Origin: Planctomycetota bacterium
GTDB taxonomy: Bacteria > Planctomycetota > UBA1135 > GCA-002686595
Length of the DNA: 64,000 nt
Direction: 5' to 3'
Assembly (NCBI GenBank): GCA_012959785.1
Contig: DUCM01000009.1
Span: 90,035-154,034, forward strand
In this document: positions 25,664 to 34,565 of the stretch, piece by piece
Position numbering within the stretch: position 1 is the stretch's first letter
How the letters are laid out: each line of letters starts with the position of its first letter
The notes under the pieces: generated by a model
Database searches by the model: none
What the model saw: only the letters and a program-made list of their open reading frames with translations
What the model was told of the DNA's origin: nothing
Position numbers and translations under genes: made by a program

Positions 25664-27082
25664 ATGCAGATCGTCCTCGTCAATCCCCCCAGTCCTCCCG
25701 AGTATCGCGTCAGTCGCGGGCTGATGGGGGGCTTCGGCATGGCCGTCAACCCCGACCTCCTGTATCCGCCAATCGAGCTGGCCCATGTGGCCAGCGTCCT
25801 CGAATCCGAGGGCCACAGCGTGGTGATCCACGACTCCGATGCCCTCGATCTGGACAGCGCCGGAGCCCTTGAGGCCATCGTGGCCTGCGCTCCGGGATTC
25901 GTCTGCCTCGACTCCTCAAGCACATCCCTCGGCCTGGACCTGGAGCTGGCCAAAAAGCTGCGCTCGGCCCTCGGCGTGCCCGTGGGCATCCTCGGATCCC
26001 AGGTGACCTACACCCCCGTGGAGGTCTTCGAGGGTGGCAGTGTCGATGTCGTCGTGCGCGGGGAACCCGAATACACCGTGCGCGACACCGTGCGCCGCAT
26101 CGCCGCCGGTGAGTCCCTCGCGGGGGTGGCTGGTATCAGTTGGCAGGCTGCCGACGGCGAAGTCATCCACGAGCCCGATCGCGACAAGATCCGCGATCTC
26201 GATCAACTGCCCCTGCCCGCGCGTCACCTGCTCAATAACGACCTTTACCATTTTCCCGGCATCGACGGCGCCATCACCACGGTCAAGTCTTCCCGGGGCT
26301 GTCCTTTGGATTGTTCCTTCTGCGGCTACACCCTGGCCCAGGGCACGCGCTTTCGATTCCGTTCTCCCGAGCATGTGCTTGAAGAGCTGATCGACCTGCG
26401 GCGCAACCACGGATTGCGCCATGTGGTCTTCCGCGATCCGATCTTCACCACCCGCGGCTCGCGCGTGCGCGAGATCTGCGAGGGGATTGTGCGCGAGGGC
26501 CTCGACCTCAAGTGGCAATGCGAAACCGCCGTGAAGGTTCTCGACCGTGAGCTGCTCGAGACCATGGCCCGAGCCGGTTGCACTCACATTTCGGTGGGGG
26601 TCGAGTCGGGCAACCCCGAGATCCAAAAGAAGCACTGTGGTGGCAAGTTGCTCGACCTCGATCAGGCCCAAGGAGTTTTTGACGCCTGCCGCGAGTTCGG
26701 TATCGAGACCCGCGCCTTCTGCATGATCGGGTTCCCCGAGGAGACCCCGGAGATGGTGGACCAGACCCTGCGCCTCGTGGAACGCTTCGATCCAGATCAA
26801 GTGCAGTTCTGCGCGGTGACGGCCTACCCCGGGACGCCGCTCTACCAAATGCTCTCGGGCACCCGCGACTTCGACTACGCGGTGATGACTGGTTTTTCGG
26901 CCCTTGAGGGCAACGAGCACATGACCGCCCGGGACATCGAGGCCAAAATCCGCGAAGCCTATCGATCCTTCTACCTACGGCCGCGGCGGCTTTGGTCCGA
27001 GATTTCCAGGCCCCTGCGCCTGGCGCGCCGGGCGATGCGCTACCTGACCCTTTTTCGTCAGCGCTCGGGGTCGGAGGGCTGA
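25664..27082 (+). CDS. B12-binding-type radical SAM protein
   Basis: A 472-aa protein. An N-terminal Rossmann-like (B12-binding-like) domain at about 1-145 (MQIVLVNPPSPPEY, YPPIELAHVASVLESEGH) lacks a clear DxHxxG cobalamin-ligand motif. The radical SAM core at about 200-420 has the 4Fe-4S cysteines in SSRGCPLDCSFCGY (CxxxCxxC). Later segments MARAGCTHISVGVESGN and AFCMIGFPEETPEM are typical of this class. The family contains methyltransferases, hopanoid enzymes and others, so the substrate cannot be named. It stands alone 95 bp after pheT; its 3' end overlaps a small minus-strand frame. Confidence 0.85.
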   Translation: MQIVLVNPPSPPEYRVSRGLMGGFGMAVNPDLLYPPIELAHVASVLESEGHSVVIHDSDALDLDSAGALEAIVACAPGFVCLDSSSTSLGLDLELAKKLRSALGVPVGILGSQVTYTPVEVFEGGSVDVVVRGEPEYTVRDTVRRIAAGESLAGVAGISWQAADGEVIHEPDRDKIRDLDQLPLPARHLLNNDLYHFPGIDGAITTVKSSRGCPLDCSFCGYTLAQGTRFRFRSPEHVLEELIDLRRNHGLRHVVFRDPIFTTRGSRVREICEGIVREGLDLKWQCETAVKVLDRELLETMARAGCTHISVGVESGNPEIQKKHCGGKLLDLDQAQGVFDACREFGIETRAFCMIGFPEETPEMVDQTLRLVERFDPDQVQFCAVTAYPGTPLYQMLSGTRDFDYAVMTGFSALEGNEHMTARDIEAKIREAYRSFYLRPRRLWSEISRPLRLARRAMRYLTLFRQRSGSEG

Positions 27083-27264
27083 GACGCGTCGCTCTCCAGG
27101 GGGCTGAAGGACTCCCGTCCGAGGTCAATCCAGGCCGTTTCGTCGCTGCCCGGGAACCAGACCTGGACCCAGGAGTTCCAGCGTTTGAGCACTAGAACCG
27201 GGGACGGGGCGTGGGATTGGAGGACCGCTTCAGCGGGGAATTCGTCGGTGCTCTGGAATTTCAT
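27058..27264 (-). CDS. Possible small protein, convergent with the radical SAM gene
   Basis: A 68-aa frame, [20 protein letters not shown] and so on, with a soluble-looking sequence ([20 protein letters not shown]). It fills much of the 373-bp gap before acs and overlaps the radical SAM 3' end by 25 bp. Composition is unlike the Arg/Ala/Pro-rich shadow frames seen elsewhere. No family is recognised. The frame stays open upstream to 27450, but that part reads as non-coding. Confidence 0.4.
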   Translation of the reverse strand: MKFQSTDEFPAEAVLQSHAPSPVLVLKRWNSWVQVWFPGSDETAWIDLGRESFSPLESDASQPSDPER

Positions 27265-27455
27265 GTCGGGATGGAATCCGCAGGCAGGGTAACGGCGAGG
27301 GCAAACATCTCCAGGAAATCCCGCTGGCTCCTGTGCTTTGGGCACCCGGCGCGGCCCGCGGCACGGCAGCGCCCCCGCAATCGGTACACTGGACCCCACA
27401 CCGCGAGTCGCGGGGCCCAAGCGGGCGCCCTTTCCACCAGCAGAACACACTTGCC

Positions 27456-29402
27456 ATGAGCCAGATCGAGAGCCTCCTGCACGAAGACCGCGCCTTTCCC
27501 CCCACAGCTGAGTTCAAGAGCGCCGCGCGTATCTCCGATCCCGCCGAGTACGCCGAAATGTACCGCGAGTCGATTCTGGACCCCGAGGCTTTTTGGGGCC
27601 GCATGGCCCGCGAACTGCCCTGGATGGTGGACTTCGATAAGGTCCTCGACTGGTCCGACGCGCCCTTCGCGCGTTGGTTCGAGGGCGGCAAACTGAACGC
27701 TTCGGCGGCCTGCCTGGACCAGCACCTCGAAGGCCCCCGAGCCCACAAGACGGCCATCCGCTGGGAAGGCGAGCCTGGCGATGTGCGCGAATTCACCTAC
27801 ACAGAGTTGCACGCCGAGGTCTCGCGCTGCGCCAATGCCCTCAAGGCCCGCGGCACGAAAAAGGGTGACCGTGTGGCGATCTACATGCCCATGGTGCCCG
27901 AATTGGCCGTGGCCGTTTTGGCCTGCGCCCGCATCGGCGCTGCGCACTCCGTGATTTTCGGCGGCTTCAGCTCCAAGGCTCTGAGGGATCGAATTCAAGA
28001 TGGAGATTGCTCCACGGTGATCTGCGCCGACGGCGGCTGGCGTCGCGGCAAGATTCTGCCCCTCAAGCGCGAGGTGGACGCGGCTCTCGAAGGCATCGAC
28101 AGCGTGCACACCGTCTTGGTGGTGCGGCGCACCGAACAGGAAGTCGCTTGGTTCAAGGAGCGCGACACCTGGTACCACGAAGCCCTGGCGGCCGCGGATG
28201 CAGAGTGCGCCCCCGAGCCCATGGACTCCGAGGATCTCCTGTTTCTGCTCTATACATCGGGATCCACCGGTAAACCCAAGGGCATCATGCACACCACCGG
28301 CGGCTACATGGTGGGGGCCTACCTCTCGGCGCGCTTCGTCTTCGACCTGCGTGAAGATGATGTCTACTGGTGCAGCGCGGATATCGGCTGGATCACGGGC
28401 CACAGCTATATCGTCTACGGCCCCCTGTCCAACGGAGCCACGGTGGTGATGTACGAAGGCGCGCCCACCACTCCCCACCCCGGTCGCTTCTGGGAGATCT
28501 GCGAAAAGCACAAGGTCACGGTCTTCTACACCGCTCCCACGGCCATTCGCACCTTCATGCGCCTGGGCGAAGAGCACCCAGAGAAGTTCGACCTTTCACG
28601 CCTGCGACTCCTGGGTAGCGTGGGCGAAGCCATCAACCCGGAGGCTTGGATCTGGTACCGGCGAGTCATTGGCGGCGACCGCTGTCCCATCGTGGACACT
28701 TGGTGGCAAACCGAAACCGGCTCGATCATGATCACGCCCCTGCCCGGGGTACACGACACCCCGCCGGGTTCGGCCATGCGGCCCTTCTTTGGTGTGGACG
28801 CGGTTATCCTCGACGAGGCCGGCGCCGAATTGCCAGCCAACCAGGGTGGTTTACTGTGCATCAAGAAACCCTGGCCATCCATGCTGCGCGGTATCTGGGG
28901 CGACGAGCAGCGCTACCGCGACACCTACTGGTCCGAGATCCCAGGTGTCTACTTCGCCGGTGACGGTGCGAGGCGGGACGAACAGGGCAATTTCTGGATC
29001 ATGGGGCGCGTGGATGATGTGATCAATGTCAGCGGCCACCGGCTCTCCACCATGGAAGTCGAGAGCGCGCTGGTGAGCCACCCCAAGGTCTGCGAGGCCG
29101 CCGTGGTGGCGCGCCCCGATGAGATCACGGGCCAGGCCATCAGCGCCTTTGTCACAGTCGGCGCCGATGTCGAGGTGTCCGACGAGCTGCGCGTCGAACT
29201 CGGCGAGCATGTGACCCAGGAAATCGGCAAGCTGGCGCGGCCCCGTGAAATGCGCTTCACCGATGCTCTTCCCAAGACGCGCAGTGGCAAGATCATGCGC
29301 CGCTTATTGCGCGATGTGGCGGCGGGCACGGAAACATCCGGCGACACCAGCACCATCGAAGACCTCTCGGTGCTGGCCAAGTTACGGGGGGACGAGATTT
29401 GA
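27456..29402 (+). CDS. acs: Acetyl-CoA synthetase (AMP-forming)
   Basis: Acs (648 aa, normal) turns acetate, ATP and CoA into acetyl-CoA via acetyl-AMP. ATG 27456 is chosen because family homology starts there. Seen: the P-loop-like [11 protein letters not shown] from residue 266, [14 protein letters not shown], the acetate-pocket region DTWWQTETG, and the C-terminal [11 protein letters not shown] with catalytic, acetylation-target Lys612. It heads a four-gene overlapping operon. Confidence 0.97.
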   Translation: MSQIESLLHEDRAFPPTAEFKSAARISDPAEYAEMYRESILDPEAFWGRMARELPWMVDFDKVLDWSDAPFARWFEGGKLNASAACLDQHLEGPRAHKTAIRWEGEPGDVREFTYTELHAEVSRCANALKARGTKKGDRVAIYMPMVPELAVAVLACARIGAAHSVIFGGFSSKALRDRIQDGDCSTVICADGGWRRGKILPLKREVDAALEGIDSVHTVLVVRRTEQEVAWFKERDTWYHEALAAADAECAPEPMDSEDLLFLLYTSGSTGKPKGIMHTTGGYMVGAYLSARFVFDLREDDVYWCSADIGWITGHSYIVYGPLSNGATVVMYEGAPTTPHPGRFWEICEKHKVTVFYTAPTAIRTFMRLGEEHPEKFDLSRLRLLGSVGEAINPEAWIWYRRVIGGDRCPIVDTWWQTETGSIMITPLPGVHDTPPGSAMRPFFGVDAVILDEAGAELPANQGGLLCIKKPWPSMLRGIWGDEQRYRDTYWSEIPGVYFAGDGARRDEQGNFWIMGRVDDVINVSGHRLSTMEVESALVSHPKVCEAAVVARPDEITGQAISAFVTVGADVEVSDELRVELGEHVTQEIGKLARPREMRFTDALPKTRSGKIMRRLLRDVAAGTETSGDTSTIEDLSVLAKLRGDEI

Positions 29403-30433
29403 GGTTGGCAACCTCTGTGGCGCGGGCCCTCGGGCTGGGGGGCGGCGCACTTTTGGTGCTATTTCTCGCGGCCTGCGCGGGACCGGGGGCCGAACCCGAG
29501 GCAATCCAAGCAGCGAGCGCCGGCGCGGAACTCATGGAGCGCGCCGACAAGCTATTTGGCGGGAGAAAGTACGCCGAAGCGCGTGGGCTTTACGCTCGCG
29601 CCAGTCAGGCCGGTGGCTCAAGCAGCGTCTTCGTCCAGGCCTGTGCGCGGGTTGCACGCTGCGAGTCGATTCTGGGTCAGCCCCTGGAGGGCCGGCCCTG
29701 GTTGGCCTTGGCCCAGGCCCGCGCCAGGGCCGAGGAGCCCCTGGGTTGGTCGCGGGTGCAGCAGGTTCTGGGCATTTACGAGCGCGAGGAAGGCCAGGGG
29801 CAAGCCGCTAGCAGGCGTTTCGAAGCGCTCTTTGAGTACTGCCTCGAGCATGAACTCTTCAGCCGCGCCATCGATGCGGCACATCATGTGGTGCTCGCCA
29901 CAGCGGATTTCGACGAACAACTCGCGTGGTCGCGCAAGGGCATCGCGGCCGCCGAGCAGGGCGGCTTGCAAGGGTGGTTGGCCGTGCTCTGGAACAACCT
30001 CGGCGCATCGCTCGAAGACCGGGGGCGCTTTGCTGACGCTCTCATGGCCTACGAGGAAGCGCGACGCTACCACGATTTGGTGGGCGACGACCGCGCTCAG
30101 CTCGTGGCCGATTGGGCCGTGGGCCATGCCCAACGATTGTTGGGGCAGTTGACTGCGGCACGGGCGACTCTGGAGGCGGCCCACACCTGGGCCCTGGCAC
30201 GACAGGCCGCCGAGCCCGGTCCGAAAAACGCCGAGTGGGTGGGCTACACCCTCTGGGATCTCGCCGAAATCGATTGGTTGGAGGGTGCGAGCGAACGCGC
30301 GCTAGTCCGCCTCAAGTCAGCGCGGCTCTCCCTCCTTGAGGCGCGGATCGAGACCTGGGGCGAATTTGGCCAGCGCGAACTCGCGCGCCTCGACCAGCAC
30401 CTCGCCGAGTGGAGTGCCGGCGACAAACCTTGA
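29399..30433 (+). CDS. TPR-like lipoprotein
   Basis: A 344-aa predicted lipoprotein starting at TTG 29399, which overlaps the acs stop (TTGA). A hydrophobic signal ([16 protein letters not shown]) ends in the lipobox LAAC, Cys26. The mature part has helical repeats resembling TPRs: [38 protein letters not shown], and [23 protein letters not shown]. Function is unknown; its place between two acyl-CoA ligases is curious but does not define a role. Confidence 0.75.
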   Translation: MRLATSVARALGLGGGALLVLFLAACAGPGAEPEAIQAASAGAELMERADKLFGGRKYAEARGLYARASQAGGSSSVFVQACARVARCESILGQPLEGRPWLALAQARARAEEPLGWSRVQQVLGIYEREEGQGQAASRRFEALFEYCLEHELFSRAIDAAHHVVLATADFDEQLAWSRKGIAAAEQGGLQGWLAVLWNNLGASLEDRGRFADALMAYEEARRYHDLVGDDRAQLVADWAVGHAQRLLGQLTAARATLEAAHTWALARQAAEPGPKNAEWVGYTLWDLAEIDWLEGASERALVRLKSARLSLLEARIETWGEFGQRELARLDQHLAEWSAGDKP

Positions 30434-32016
30434 CCCTCTGGACCGAGTTCGAGGCCGCTGTCCAATTGCACGGCGAAGACCCCATCTTCAGCCGAGCGGA
30501 TTCGTGTAGCTATAGCGAACTGCACTCGAGGGTGCGCCGCCGGGCGGCTTTCTTCGCCGCCCGCGGCGTGGAGCCCGGGACTCGCCTGGCAGCGTTTGCT
30601 TCCTCGGGGCCGGAGTTCTTTGAGCTGCACTTCGTGGCGGCTGCCCTGGGAGCGATCCTGGTGCCCCTCAATTTGCGCCTGGCGGCTTTTGAGCTGCGTC
30701 AGATTCTCATCGACGCGCGACCTCGTTTTCTCTTCGCCGGAAGCACGGCGCGCTCCACCATCGCCGCCGCAGCGGCGGACATCGCAGGCCTCGAGGGCTG
30801 CATTGACCTCGGTACCAGCTCTGGAGGCGATTGGAACTTTGCCGAAACCCTGGGCCGCGAGGGGGACTTTGCTTCCGTGGCCACGAAAGAAGAGCAGACA
30901 GCCATGCTCTACTTCACCAGCGGCACCACGGGCCGCGCCAAGGGCGTTCCCCTGACCCACGGCCAGGTCTGCGCTCATGCTGCCGCGGCCCAAGCCGAGT
31001 TTGCCTTGCAGCCCGCGGATGTGTGGGGCCACTTCGCGCCCATGTTTCACCTGGCCGATGGTTGGGCTACCTTTGCCGTGACCTTTGCAGGTGGCCGGCA
31101 CGCCTTTCTGCCGGAGTTTGATGCCGCCGCAGTCTTCGCCACCATCGCCCGCGAGGGCGTGACTCTCACCAACCTCGTGCCCACCATGCTGACGCGCATG
31201 CTTCGGGTTCCAGAAAGCCAGCGCGGCGACACCTCGAGTTTGCGGCTCTTGCTCTCGGGCGGCGCATCCATGGCGCCCGAGTTGGTGCAGCGCGTAGATG
31301 ACCTGTTCGGTTGCGAGTACGCTCAGACCTATGGCTTGACCGAGACCTCGCCCTTTCTGACCGTCAGCCTGCCCAATGCTTCCGTGGGCGCCCTGCCCAA
31401 AGCCGAACGCGCGCCCTACCGCAGCCTCACCGGCCGGCCCTTCGGGGGCATCGAGTTGCGTGTCGTGGACGCCGCAGGCCAGCGGGTGCCAGCGGACGGC
31501 AAAAGCGTGGGCGAGATCCAGGCCAAAGGACCGTGGGTCTTCGATGGCTATTGGCAGGCCCCTCTGGAAACCGCGGCGGCTTTTGATTGTGCCTGGTTCA
31601 AGACCGGCGACCTGGCCACCCTTTGCCCCCTGGGCTACTTGAACATCGTCGACCGCATCGCGGATGTGATCCAGAGCGGGGCCGAGACGATCTATTCGAA
31701 CGAAGTGGAAAACGCTCTCTACACCCACCCCCAGGTGGCCGAGGCGGCGGTTTTTGCCCTCGCCGACGAGGAGTGGGGCGAGCTTTGTGTGGCGGCGGTT
31801 GTGCGTCGCCGGGCTGCCTCGGGGGCCGTCCTCCAAGCGCCGCAATTGCTCGAACACTGCCGGCTATTTCTGGCTGGCTACAAGTTGCCGCGGCGCTTGA
31901 AGTTCGTGGACGACCTGCCCCGTTCGGGCTCGGGCAAGATCCAAAAACGCATCCTGCGCGAACGCTTCCTGCTCATGGCTCCGAACGAGTTTGATGCTTC
32001 GGAGTTGCGCCGATGA
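30430..32016 (+). CDS. AMP-dependent acyl-CoA synthetase/ligase
   Basis: An ANL-superfamily ligase of about 528 aa. Motifs: AMP-binding YFTSGTTGRAKGVPLTH, FHLADGW, SGGASMAPELV, YGLTETSP, the hinge TGDLATL...DRIADVIQSG, and the terminal catalytic Lys in SGSGKIQKRILRE. The substrate (medium or long fatty acid, or an aromatic acid) cannot be read from sequence. TTG 30430 overlaps the upstream stop, in line with the other junctions here; GTG 30409 is the alternative. Confidence 0.88.
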   Translation: MTLWTEFEAAVQLHGEDPIFSRADSCSYSELHSRVRRRAAFFAARGVEPGTRLAAFASSGPEFFELHFVAAALGAILVPLNLRLAAFELRQILIDARPRFLFAGSTARSTIAAAAADIAGLEGCIDLGTSSGGDWNFAETLGREGDFASVATKEEQTAMLYFTSGTTGRAKGVPLTHGQVCAHAAAAQAEFALQPADVWGHFAPMFHLADGWATFAVTFAGGRHAFLPEFDAAAVFATIAREGVTLTNLVPTMLTRMLRVPESQRGDTSSLRLLLSGGASMAPELVQRVDDLFGCEYAQTYGLTETSPFLTVSLPNASVGALPKAERAPYRSLTGRPFGGIELRVVDAAGQRVPADGKSVGEIQAKGPWVFDGYWQAPLETAAAFDCAWFKTGDLATLCPLGYLNIVDRIADVIQSGAETIYSNEVENALYTHPQVAEAAVFALADEEWGELCVAAVVRRRAASGAVLQAPQLLEHCRLFLAGYKLPRRLKFVDDLPRSGSGKIQKRILRERFLLMAPNEFDASELRR

Positions 32017-33464
32017 AGCGGCTCTGCCTGGGACTTCTTGCCGTGCTCTTGCTTTTTGTGGGCGTGCTTGTGGTCCGCGCTCTCATGGTGAGGCCTGCAA
32101 ACGCGCCGCTTGCGGCGCCCGAGCCTGAAGTCATCATCGACCAGCGCCAGGTCAGTCGCAAGCTTTCGCGGGCTCTCCAAATCGAATCGGTGGCGCAGCG
32201 CCAGGTCGATCCCTACTTCGAGGGGCAACTGACCCGCATGGCGGATTTCATTGAAGAAGAGTTCGCGGTGGTGCTGGCTGGCGTGAGCTTCGAACGCCAC
32301 GAGCGAAACCTGGTCCTGCGTTGGCATGGCAGCCAGCCCGAATTGGCGCCGCTCTTGCTCCTCGCTCACCTCGATGTTGTGCCGGTTGAGCGGGATACTT
32401 TAGAGGACTGGACCTGGCCGCCCTTCTCGGGAGAAATAGCCGGGGGCGCGGTCTGGGGCCGTGGCGCTCTGGACGACAAGAGTTCTGCACTGGCCATCCT
32501 GGAGGCTTGCCAAGAACTCATGCAGAGCGGCCGGGCGCCGCGGCGCTCGCTGGTGGTGTGCTTGGGCTTCGATGAGGAGATTGGCGGCGCCCGGGGCGCG
32601 GCGCTCCAGGCGGGGCGTTTCGAGGACGAGGGCCTCGCGCCCTATTTGATCCTTGATGAGGGCCTGGCGCTGCTCGAAGGACTCGTGCCCGGCGTTTCAT
32701 CGCCGGTGGCCGCGGTGGGCGTGGCCGAGAAGGGCTACGCCACGGTGGAGCTGAGCGTTGCTGGCGAGGGCGGCCACACCTCGATGCCGCCGCGCCAAAG
32801 CACCCTGGGCATTTTGGCCCTGGCTCTCGCCCGCCTCGAAGCCCAGCCCATGCCAGCCCGCTACCACGGCGCGGCCTCGGCATTTTTGAGGCCCTTGGCC
32901 GGCGAGATGCCATTCTTGCAAAAGCTCCTCGTGGTGAACGACTGGATCAGCGCGCCCCTGCTCGAAGCGCGCCTGTCAGAGAACCCGGGGACCGACGCCC
33001 TCTTGCGCAGCACCACGGCGCTGACCCAGGCATCCGCCGGTGTGGCGGATAATGTCCTGCCCCTGCGAGCCCGAGCCCGCGTCAACTTCCGCATTCACCC
33101 TTCCGACTCCATCGCCGCCGTGCTTGAGCATGTGCGCCGAACCGTTGACGACGAGCGGGTCGACCTGCAACTCGCCGAGGGCGCCTGGGAACCCTCGCAA
33201 CTCTCGGCTACCACGGGCGCCCCCTGGCAGGACTTGAAGCGCGTCATCGAGGCGAGTTTTCCAGGCGCTCTGGTGGCTCCGTCCCTGGTGCTGGGCGCCA
33301 CCGACGCACGCCACTTTGCCGGACTCGGCGCGCCGATCTACCGCTTCTCGCCCATGCGTCTCGGGGCCGAGGACCTCGCCCGCATCCACGGCAGCGACGA
33401 GCGCATCGCCATCCGCGACTACCTGGCCATGATCCGCTTCTACCTGCGCTTGATCGAGGGCTAG
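32013..33464 (+). CDS. M20 family metallopeptidase, membrane-anchored (CPS1/PM20D1-like)
   Basis: A 483-aa zinc hydrolase. An N-terminal signal anchor (LCLGLLAVLLLFVGVLVVRAL) is followed by the M20 catalytic domain: LLLLAHLDVVPV (Zn His and Asp), WGRGALDDKSSA (Zn Asp), GFDEEIGGARGA (Glu base and ligand), a lid domain with GEGGHTSMPP, and a C-terminal HGSDERI (Zn His). The features match carboxypeptidase S/PM20D1-type enzymes, which cleave or form N-acyl amino acids and peptides. The link to the adjacent acyl-CoA ligase suggests acyl-amino-acid turnover (inference). ATG overlaps the previous stop. Confidence 0.88.
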   Translation: MKRLCLGLLAVLLLFVGVLVVRALMVRPANAPLAAPEPEVIIDQRQVSRKLSRALQIESVAQRQVDPYFEGQLTRMADFIEEEFAVVLAGVSFERHERNLVLRWHGSQPELAPLLLLAHLDVVPVERDTLEDWTWPPFSGEIAGGAVWGRGALDDKSSALAILEACQELMQSGRAPRRSLVVCLGFDEEIGGARGAALQAGRFEDEGLAPYLILDEGLALLEGLVPGVSSPVAAVGVAEKGYATVELSVAGEGGHTSMPPRQSTLGILALALARLEAQPMPARYHGAASAFLRPLAGEMPFLQKLLVVNDWISAPLLEARLSENPGTDALLRSTTALTQASAGVADNVLPLRARARVNFRIHPSDSIAAVLEHVRRTVDDERVDLQLAEGAWEPSQLSATTGAPWQDLKRVIEASFPGALVAPSLVLGATDARHFAGLGAPIYRFSPMRLGAEDLARIHGSDERIAIRDYLAMIRFYLRLIEG

Positions 33465-33480
33465 AGGTCCGAGGAGGCCC

Positions 33481-34407
33481 CTAGTGCCACCAGCCGCCCG
33501 CAGCGACCTGGGCGATGCCTTCGCCGTAGGGCCGCGGCTTCCATCCGAGTTCATCCACGGCGTTGGTGATGTCGTGTTCGTGGTGCAGGGTGAAGTAGGC
33601 CGAAGCGCGTCGGTCGAGAGTCGTGTCCATGAAGAGACCCTTGAGGAAGATGAAGCGGTCGGCCCACTTGTTGGGAATGTTCCTGCGCCGCAGGCCGCCC
33701 CCGGCAGCGGCGATGGTTTCGTCGATGAACTGGTTGTAGGGGATGCCCGAGGGCCCCGCGAGTTCGTAACAGCAGTCCACACCGCGGTCGTAGTCGAAGT
33801 AGAGCATGATGGCCTCGACCACATCGTCCACATGCACAGGCGCGAGTTTCGAGCGCCCGTCGTGGGGCACCCAAAGGCTGCCGCCCTTGGCGCTACATCT
33901 CTTGAGTAGAGGAGCCGTGTGGCGTTCGTCGCCCACGCCATAGACCAGGGTGGGCCGAAACGAAGTCCAGTTGATCCCCGAGCCGCGGATCAACTTTTCT
34001 TGGATGCGTTTGGTGTCGCGGTAGTAACTGTAGACAGGCGCGCCGATCACCGCCGAAGAGACGATCCAGATCTCGAAATTTTCAGCCTTGTGTAGCCCCT
34101 GGCGGCGGGCTTCTTCGAGCAGAATCTCGGTGCCGCCCACGGTGATATCGCGCATCTCTTTGTCGGGCACATGGTCGTGGGCCGCGGCCAGGTGAATCAG
34201 CCTTTCGGCTCCGTCCAGGAAGCCCTCCATGGAGGCGGCCTGGGTGAGGTCGCCGGTGAAGATCCGCAGCCCCTCGCCCACAGTTTCCTTCAGCGCATCT
34301 TCACGCCCCGGCCGCGCGAGGGCCACGATCTCGTGACCCTCGGCCAGCAACCGTCGGGTCAGGTAGCCACCGATGAATCCTGTGGAGCCGGTCAGGGCGA
34401 TGCGCAT
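33481..34407 (-). CDS. NAD(P)-dependent epimerase/dehydratase family protein (extended SDR)
   Basis: A 308-aa SDR protein. The N-terminal MRIALTGSTGFIGGYL holds the GxxGxxG dinucleotide motif. SSAVIGAPVYSYYRDTKRIQEKLI places Tyr and Lys as YxxxK (YRDTK). RPTLVYGVGD is a typical extended-SDR segment. ATG 34407 is chosen at the Rossmann start; the open frame further upstream is not homologous. The substrate may be a nucleotide sugar or a sterol-like molecule. It converges on the M20 gene (16-bp gap). Confidence 0.88.
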   Translation of the reverse strand: MRIALTGSTGFIGGYLTRRLLAEGHEIVALARPGREDALKETVGEGLRIFTGDLTQAASMEGFLDGAERLIHLAAAHDHVPDKEMRDITVGGTEILLEEARRQGLHKAENFEIWIVSSAVIGAPVYSYYRDTKRIQEKLIRGSGINWTSFRPTLVYGVGDERHTAPLLKRCSAKGGSLWVPHDGRSKLAPVHVDDVVEAIMLYFDYDRGVDCCYELAGPSGIPYNQFIDETIAAAGGGLRRRNIPNKWADRFIFLKGLFMDTTLDRRASAYFTLHHEHDITNAVDELGWKPRPYGEGIAQVAAGGWWH

Positions 34408-34565
34408 GGCGATAAGGAACAGAGGAGGAAAGGGGCCGGAAGTGGGCCAGGAGAGGATCCCAGAGCAGCGCGACAGATACACGCATCTTCTGCCGTTCCC
34501 CGGGAGGAGCCAGGCAGTATTTTTTTTTGGGGGGATAGGGCTGGGGCTCGAGGCTCGCCGCCCCC

